Notes under the pieces: generated by a model
Database searches by the model: none
What the model was told of the DNA's origin: nothing
The model's input: the letters and a program-made list of their open reading frames with translations, nothing else
In this document: piece after piece, positions 58,952 to 64,000 of the stretch
Numbering within the stretch: the stretch's first letter is position 1
How the letters are laid out: each line of letters starts with the position of its first letter
Origin: Natronoarchaeum mannanilyticum
Lineage (GTDB): Archaea; Halobacteriota; Halobacteria; Halobacteriales; Natronoarchaeaceae
Assembly (NCBI RefSeq): GCF_039522665.1
Contig: NZ_BAAADV010000007.1
Location: 62,001 to 126,000, forward strand
Reading direction: 5' to 3'
DNA: 64,000 nucleotides
Position numbers and translations under genes: made by a program

Positions 58952-60268
58952 ATGAACGACCGCGTCGGTCGACGCCGGTTCTTGGGCGCCGGACTCGCGG
59001 GTACGGCGACCGGTCTCGCCGGCTGCGGACAGCTGCTCGGGTCTTCGAACGCCGGCAACCAGCCGCTGATCGACGGCTCGCTGCCGGACTCGGTACGGCT
59101 TCGACAGGTCGCCGGCGGCTTCGACGCGCCGCTGGCGCTCGTCGACGTGCCGGACGCCGATCTCCGGTACGTCGCCGACCAGTCGGGCAGCGTCTCGGTC
59201 CTCGATTCCGACGGCGTCCGCGACGACCCGCTGCTGGAGTTTGGCAACGCCGTCGAGTTCGGCGGCGAGAAGGGACTGCTCGGCGTGGCGCTCCACCCGA
59301 ACTTCGAGGAAACCCGGCGGCTATTCGTTCGCTACAGCGCACCGTCGCGCGACGGGACACCCGAAAACTTCAGCCACACGTTCGTCCTCGCGGAGTTCCT
59401 GGTCGACGAGAGCGGTCTTCAGGCGCTTCCCGACAGCGAGCGAACGCTCCTCGAAATCCCCGAGCCCCAGTCGAATCACAACGCCGGCGCGCTGGCGTTC
59501 GGCCCTGACAACAACCTCTACGTTGCGGTCGGCGACGGCGGCGCGGGCGCCGACGCCGGACTCGGGCACGCCGACGACTGGTACGACGCCGTCGAGGGCG
59601 GCAACGGACAGGACGTCACCGAGAACCTGCTGGGGAGCCTGCTGCGCATCGACGTCGACGCCGATAGCGAGCGCGGCGCGTACTCGATTCCCGACGACAA
59701 CCCCCTGACCGACGCCGACGGACTGGCCGAGCAGTACGCCTGGGGGTTCCGGAACCCGTGGCGCTTCTCGTTCGACGGCGACGCCCTGCTCGTCGCCGAC
59801 GTGGGACAGTCCGAGTTCGAGGAAGTAAATCTCGTCGAGCGCGGCGGCAACTACGGCTGGAACGTCCGCGAAGGCTCGCGGTGCTTCCGCGCTGACGACT
59901 GCCCGACCGAGACGCCCGAGAGCGTCCGCGGCGGCGAGCCGCTCGTCGATCCGGTCGTCGAGTACGCCCACGGCGGCGATCCGGTCGACGGCGTCGCCGT
60001 CGTCGGCGGATACGTCTACCGCGGTTCGGCGCTGTCGGATCTGGACGGGCGGTACGTCTTCGCCGACCTGCGACCCGACGGTCGGCTGTTCGTCGCCGAT
60101 CCCTCGGGGCCGGACGAGCGCTGGCCGATGGGCACCGTCGAGATGGACGCCGACGGCGGGGTGCCGGACCAGATCTACTCGCTCGGCCGCGGGCGGGACG
60201 GCGAGCTGTTCGTTTTCGGCATCGAGGCGGGCGACGGGCGGGTGTATCGGGTCGATCCCGCCGAGTAG
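58952..60268 (+). CDS. PQQ-dependent sugar dehydrogenase-like lipoprotein
   Basis: The 438-aa protein has a Tat signal (VGRRRFLGAGLAG) and a lipobox ending at Cys25 (GLAGC), so it should be folded, exported and lipid-anchored. The mature part is a six-bladed glucose/sorbosone dehydrogenase propeller: GGEKGLLGVALHPNF, SNHNAGALAFGPDNNLYV, WGFRNPWRFSFD and AHGGDPVDGVAVVGGYVY. Such enzymes oxidise aldoses; use of PQQ is family knowledge, and PQQ supply in haloarchaea is uncertain. ATG 58952 is the Tat-compatible start. Confidence 0.9.
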   Translation: MNDRVGRRRFLGAGLAGTATGLAGCGQLLGSSNAGNQPLIDGSLPDSVRLRQVAGGFDAPLALVDVPDADLRYVADQSGSVSVLDSDGVRDDPLLEFGNAVEFGGEKGLLGVALHPNFEETRRLFVRYSAPSRDGTPENFSHTFVLAEFLVDESGLQALPDSERTLLEIPEPQSNHNAGALAFGPDNNLYVAVGDGGAGADAGLGHADDWYDAVEGGNGQDVTENLLGSLLRIDVDADSERGAYSIPDDNPLTDADGLAEQYAWGFRNPWRFSFDGDALLVADVGQSEFEEVNLVERGGNYGWNVREGSRCFRADDCPTETPESVRGGEPLVDPVVEYAHGGDPVDGVAVVGGYVYRGSALSDLDGRYVFADLRPDGRLFVADPSGPDERWPMGTVEMDADGGVPDQIYSLGRGRDGELFVFGIEAGDGRVYRVDPAE

Positions 60269-60362
60269 CGACCGGGTATCGTACCCGGGTCCGGTCGCAC
60301 GCCGCACCGCGAAACGGCGTCCGGCGACGACCTATTTACCGGCGGCTGACAAACGACCGGAC

Positions 60363-61244
60363 ATGACCGACCGAGACGACGCCGAGGGATCAGCGAACGC
60401 CGAACCCGGGGCCGACACCGAGGTGCCGGGCGACAGCGAGGACCCGAACGAGGGCGAGCAGTACCACCTCGAAGTCGAGCCGGGCGACGTCGCCGACGCC
60501 GTGCTCCTGCCGGGCAACCCCGAGCGCGTCCCGAAGATCACCGCATTCTGGGACGACAGCGAGGAAGTGGGACACCACCGCGAGTACCGGACCGTGACCG
60601 GCACCTACGAGGGCGCGCCGATCAGCGTCACGTCGACCGGGATCGGGTCGCCCTCCGCCGCCATCGCCGTCGAGGAGCTGGCCCGCGTCGGCGCGGACAC
60701 GCTGCTGCGGGTGGGCTCGTGCGGCGCAATCCAGCCGGAGATGTCGGTCGGCGACCTAGTGATCACAACCGGCGCGGTCCGCCAGGAGGGCACCAGCGCT
60801 GAGTACGTCCGCGAGGACTACCCCTCCAGCGCCGACCACGAGGTCGTCTCGGCGCTGATCGCGGCTGCCGAGCGGCTGGGCTACGACTACCACACCGGGA
60901 TCACGATGAGCGCCGACAGCTTCTACGCCGGGCAGGGCCGCCCCGGGTTCGAGGGGTTCGAGGCCGCCGGGAGCGACCGGCTGGTCGACGACCTCCGGGA
61001 GGCCAACGTCGCGAACATCGAGATGGAGGCCAGCGCGATCCTGACGCTGGCGAACGTGTACGACCTGCGCGCCGGCGCGGTCTGTACGGTGTACGCCAAC
61101 CGGGAGACGGGCGAGTTCCGAACCGAGGGCGAACAGCGGGCCGCCGAGACGGCGTCGCTGGCGGTGAAGCTGCTCGCGCGGATGGACGAGATCAAGCGCG
61201 AGCGCGGCGTCGACCGGTGGCACGCCGGACTCAGTCTGGAGTGA
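60363..61244 (+). CDS. udp: Uridine phosphorylase-type nucleoside phosphorylase
   Basis: The 293-aa PNP/UDP-family enzyme has a 35-residue acidic N-terminal extension (residues 1-37), then LLPGNPERVPKI, STGIGSPSAAIAVEEL, LRVGSCGAIQPEMSVGDLVI and the ribose-binding EMEASAILTLANV. It cleaves nucleosides with phosphate to ribose-1-phosphate. Uridine is likely since it is near cytidine deaminase, but purine use is not excluded. The stops and starts around it show a stand-alone gene. Confidence 0.9.
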   Translation: MTDRDDAEGSANAEPGADTEVPGDSEDPNEGEQYHLEVEPGDVADAVLLPGNPERVPKITAFWDDSEEVGHHREYRTVTGTYEGAPISVTSTGIGSPSAAIAVEELARVGADTLLRVGSCGAIQPEMSVGDLVITTGAVRQEGTSAEYVREDYPSSADHEVVSALIAAAERLGYDYHTGITMSADSFYAGQGRPGFEGFEAAGSDRLVDDLREANVANIEMEASAILTLANVYDLRAGAVCTVYANRETGEFRTEGEQRAAETASLAVKLLARMDEIKRERGVDRWHAGLSLE

Positions 61245-61306
61245 ATTCGATCTCGTGCCGGAACTGAGGCGCGATCGCCGTCAGCGCGACAGTTCCGTCT
61301 CCGTCG

Positions 61307-61732
61307 CTACGATGCGTCCGTCCCGTTCGTCCATCGGGAGACGACGGCGTCTGCCGTCCACCCGCCGACGCGGCCGAACCCCATCCCGAACAGCGAGGCC
61401 ACGAACACCATCAGTCCACCGCCGAAGACGAAGAAGACGGCTTTGGGGAGTCCCCACGTCACCGTCGTACCCTCCGTCAGAAGGAAGACGAGCAGGCCGA
61501 GGATGGCGCCCACGAACCCCGCGCGTATTCCGACGTCGTCCGGGTCCGACGACCGGACCGCGGCGATCGCCCCGCCGATGAACGCCCCGAAAATCATGAC
61601 GCCGCCGCCGACGGTCGCCTCCGAGTCGGGCAGCAGGTTCAGAACGGCGGTGACCGGTAGCGAAGCTATCGCACCGACGAGTGCGAACCGCCACGTGGCG
61701 GAAAGCGCCTCGACGCGGAGCGGAGACTCCAT
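61307..61732 (-). CDS. DUF5518-type membrane protein
   Basis: The 141-aa protein has four hydrophobic segments (about 15-33, 38-58, 67-85 and 97-118) and a Gly-rich GGGVMIFGAFIGGAIAA motif, typical of DUF5518/haloarchaeal small membrane proteins. Function unknown. ATG 61732 (MESPLRVEAL) is chosen because spans begin soon after it. Confidence 0.7.
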   Translation of the reverse strand: MESPLRVEALSATWRFALVGAIASLPVTAVLNLLPDSEATVGGGVMIFGAFIGGAIAAVRSSDPDDVGIRAGFVGAILGLLVFLLTEGTTVTWGLPKAVFFVFGGGLMVFVASLFGMGFGRVGGWTADAVVSRWTNGTDAS

Positions 61733-61895
61733 ACTTGTTTCCGAGAATCTCCCACAGGATAAATGTTCGCTGGGACGGACGAGAGGAGTTCCTCGGCAGA
61801 TCAATCGCCGGTATGGAACGTATGCTGGGACGCCGCCGTAGATGCCACCGCCGCTTATTGGCCCGTCTCCCGTTGTGTCCGACGGGGGAGACCAC

Positions 61896-62792
61896 GTGAG
61901 CCAGCAACAGCAAGAGGAGCCCGGGGAAGCCGACAGGGAAGAGGGGGTGCCGGACCGCGAGATGTACGGCCAGCAGTCGCCCCAGCAGGAGCGCATGGCC
62001 GAGAAGACGCGCCGAGCGAACGAGGACGCCGAGCGTCGGGAGCGCGAGGCCGAGGAGGGGATCGAGACGGCGAGTATCAAGGTGTTCCGGTACGATCCCG
62101 AGGTCGAGGGCAAACAGGAACCCCGCTTCGACACATTTCGGGTTCCCTTCGAGAAGGGGATGACCGTGCTCGACGCGCTGATGTACGCCCGCGATCACTT
62201 CGACTCCTCGCTAACCTTTCGCCACTCCTGCCGGCAGGCGATCTGCGGGTCGGACGCGTTCTTCATCAACGGCCGCCAGCGTCTGGGCTGCAAGACTCAG
62301 ATCCAGGCCTTAGAGGAGCCGGTGCGGGTCGAGCCGCTGCCACACATGGACGTGGTCAAGGACCTCGTCGTGGAGATGGAGGACTTCTACGAGCAGATGG
62401 AGGCCGTCGAGCCCTACTTCCAGGACGAGGACACGCCGCCGATCGAGGAGTTAGAGGAGCAGCGCCAGAGCCCCGAAAATCGCGAGCACGTCAAGATGTC
62501 GACGCGCTGCATCTGGTGTGGCGCCTGCACGTCCTCGTGTAACATCGCCGCCGACAGCATGTATCTGGGACCGGCCTCCGTGAACAAGGCCTACAAGTTC
62601 ATCATGGACGAGCGGGAGGACGACGCCGATATCACCCAGCACCGCATGGAGATCATGGAATCCGAACGCGGCGTCTGGCGCTGCCAGACCCAGTTCTCCT
62701 GTACCGAGGTGTGCCCGAAGGACATTCCGCTGACCGAGCACATTCAGGAGCTCAAGCGAGAAGCGGTGAAGCGGAACCTCAAGTTCTGGTAG
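61896..62792 (+). CDS. sdhB: Succinate dehydrogenase iron-sulfur subunit
   Basis: The 298-aa protein carries the three Fe-S clusters of complex II. The N-terminal [2Fe-2S] motif is SCRQAICGSDAFFINGRQ with the later Cys of GCKT; Asp replaces the third Cys, as in E. coli SdhB. CIWCGACTSSC and FSCTEVCPKDI bind the [4Fe-4S] and [3Fe-4S] clusters. A 60-residue Gln/Glu-rich extension precedes the core. GTG 61896 is preferred (GGGGGAG 5-11 nt upstream); ATG 61842 would extend it. Other sdh genes are not in this window. Confidence 0.92.
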   Translation: MSQQQQEEPGEADREEGVPDREMYGQQSPQQERMAEKTRRANEDAERREREAEEGIETASIKVFRYDPEVEGKQEPRFDTFRVPFEKGMTVLDALMYARDHFDSSLTFRHSCRQAICGSDAFFINGRQRLGCKTQIQALEEPVRVEPLPHMDVVKDLVVEMEDFYEQMEAVEPYFQDEDTPPIEELEEQRQSPENREHVKMSTRCIWCGACTSSCNIAADSMYLGPASVNKAYKFIMDEREDDADITQHRMEIMESERGVWRCQTQFSCTEVCPKDIPLTEHIQELKREAVKRNLKFW

Positions 62793-62834
62793 CTCGTCCC
62801 GAGCGCCGCGACCGTCACTCGGTTCGACGCCGCG

Positions 62835-64000
62835 CTACAGCGCGTCCCAGGCCTTCCGGGCGCGGTTCCAGGACGTGATGTCGGCGATCCAGCGGGCGGC
62901 GATGACCTTCTTCAGCGTCTCGGCGGGCTTGCCGTCGAACGTGCCGAGCGTCTCGAACAGCACGCCGGCGCCGTAGCCGGGGTCGACGTCGGTCGCGACG
63001 GCCTCGTCGCCGATCGAGATGACCGTCCCCTTGTCCTTGTGCGTCCAGGTCTTCAGCGGCCGATCGTCGACGGCGCGGGCGACGTTCTCTCCGGCGACCT
63101 CCGCGGCCTGCCAGGCGGCCTGCGCGGTCGGCGGCGCGGGGTTCTCGCCCTGGTCGATCACCGCAGAGTCGCCGATGGCGAACACGCGGTCGTCGCTGGT
63201 CTCGAACGTCGAGGAGGCAGTAACGCGGTTGTGTTCGTTGTCGAGATCGACGCCGTCCATCGCGTCGCGGCCGGTGATGCCGCCGGTCCAGACGAACACG
63301 TCGTAATCGATCGCGTCGCGCTCGTCGAACTCGATGGCGTCCTCGGTGGCCTCGGTGATCGGGTCGTCGGTGAGGATGTTCACGCCGGCGTCCTCGAGCT
63401 TCTCGCGGAGCGCCGCCTGGATTTCCTCGGAGCCCGGCGGGAAGATCTCCTCGAGCGCCTCGACGAGCGTGATCTCGATCGGCGCGTTCGTCCTGTCGCG
63501 GAACTCGGCGACCTCGCCGGCGCTCTGGATGCCCGAGAGCCCCGCGCCGCCGATGACGACCTCGGCGGGATCGCTACGCGTCGCGTCCTCGGCGGCGTCC
63601 TTGACACGCTCGTGGATATCCAGAGCGTCGTCGAGGCTCTTGAGCGTCATCGAGTGCTCCTCGAGGCCGGGGATGCCGTAGTAGGCGGTCTGGCTGCCCA
63701 GCGCGACCAGCGCGTAGTCGTAGTCGATCGTCTCGCCGTCGGCCAGCTCGATCTCGCGGTCGTCGACGTCCATCCCGGTCACCTCGCCCTCGACGAACGT
63801 CGTCGCGGGCGACTTGATCTCCTCGACCGGGATGGTGATCTTGTGCTGGACCGAGGGATCGCGGATCACGCGGTGGGACTCGTGGAGCACGAGATGGTAG
63901 TCCGTATCGGAGACCCAGACGATCTCCGTGCTGCCGTTCAGTTCCTCCTCGAGTTGCTGGACCGCGCCGGCGCCAGCGTAGCCTGCGCCGAGAACGACGA
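62835..64000 (-). CDS. NAD(P)/FAD-dependent oxidoreductase (NDH-2-like), partial
   Basis: The gene runs off the right edge, so the N-terminus is missing; at least 388 residues are visible. The FAD Rossmann loop VVLGAGYAGAGAVQQLE is at the edge, the NAD-binding loop is VIGGAGLSGIQSAGEVAEF, and FAIGDSAVIDQGENP is the second FAD motif. This fits type II NADH dehydrogenases, which pass electrons from NADH to the quinone pool without proton pumping. The C-terminal amphipathic end would bind the membrane. Confidence 0.9.
   Translation of the reverse strand, partial: VVLGAGYAGAGAVQQLEEELNGSTEIVWVSDTDYHLVLHESHRVIRDPSVQHKITIPVEEIKSPATTFVEGEVTGMDVDDREIELADGETIDYDYALVALGSQTAYYGIPGLEEHSMTLKSLDDALDIHERVKDAAEDATRSDPAEVVIGGAGLSGIQSAGEVAEFRDRTNAPIEITLVEALEEIFPPGSEEIQAALREKLEDAGVNILTDDPITEATEDAIEFDERDAIDYDVFVWTGGITGRDAMDGVDLDNEHNRVTASSTFETSDDRVFAIGDSAVIDQGENPAPPTAQAAWQAAEVAGENVARAVDDRPLKTWTHKDKGTVISIGDEAVATDVDPGYGAGVLFETLGTFDGKPAETLKKVIAARWIADITSWNRARKAWDAL

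Noticed and set aside
61896-62792. Loss of a Cys in the SdhB [2Fe-2S] motif as a defect
   Set aside because: E. coli SdhB also has Asp at this position, so it is a normal ligand variant.

Overview
The window is a chromosomal segment of a halophilic archaeon (class Halobacteria). Evidence: high G+C with strong GC3 preference; very acidic proteins; archaeal information-processing genes (20S proteasome beta subunit, RNA polymerase subunit L, aMBF1, archaeal-type TyrS); short or leaderless 5' regions with TTTATA- or CTTAAG-like boxes about 25-33 nt before start codons; and many small families typical of haloarchaea (DUF555, DUF502, DUF5518, PadR/HxlR regulators, zinc-ribbon microproteins). No transposase, rRNA or CRISPR array was seen, and I cannot name a genus.

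Layout. 0.4-9.5 kb: housekeeping and stress genes (DUF502, Xre-CBS regulator, DUF555, psmB, HD hydrolase, amidohydrolase, UspA, biotin protein ligase, tyrS). 9.6-14.6 kb: an HxlR regulator divergent from a DoxX protein, then a three-gene ABC-2 export operon whose first permease is fused to a PrsW-type intramembrane protease domain. 14.7-22.5 kb: macrodomain protein, stand-alone trpB, an unrecognised acidic 482-aa protein, a KaiC/RecA-like protein, the overlapping hisC-adenylate kinase-CDP-alcohol transferase operon, aMBF1 and tpiA. 22.6-28 kb: PadR regulator, Fe/Mn SOD, photolyase, rpoL, a small gene, hisF with a partly duplicated 3' end, and a rhomboid-like protein.

28.2-40.3 kb is a glucan-metabolism block: GH13 alpha-glucosidase, GH13 alpha-amylase, a 1528-aa double-module GH15 glucoamylase, GH77 4-alpha-glucanotransferase and a second PadR regulator. 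A crcB fluoride-exporter pair sits inside it. Together the enzymes would break intracellular or imported alpha-glucans and maltodextrins down to glucose. 40.3-48.8 kb: a zinc-ribbon microprotein, a heme-copper-oxidase-like membrane protein, and a potassium-uptake cluster with three TrkH subunits, one TrkA and a double UspA protein, fitting the salt-in strategy.

49.1 kb holds a tRNA-Gly(UCC) gene followed on its 3' side by partial copies of its own 3' end and several hairpins, which looks like a used integration site. 49.3-64 kb: a Trm9-like methyltransferase, a PilB/PilC-type ATPase and membrane-platform pair, small haloarchaeal proteins, a phosphohexomutase, a Ca2+/Na+ antiporter, cytidine deaminase, a Tat lipoprotein sugar dehydrogenase, uridine phosphorylase, SdhB, and a type II NADH dehydrogenase-like gene running off the right edge.

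The observations most worth following up are the ABC permease-PrsW protease fusion, the hisF tail duplication that creates a 45-codon ORF coupled at both ends, and the tRNA-Gly 3'-end relics.
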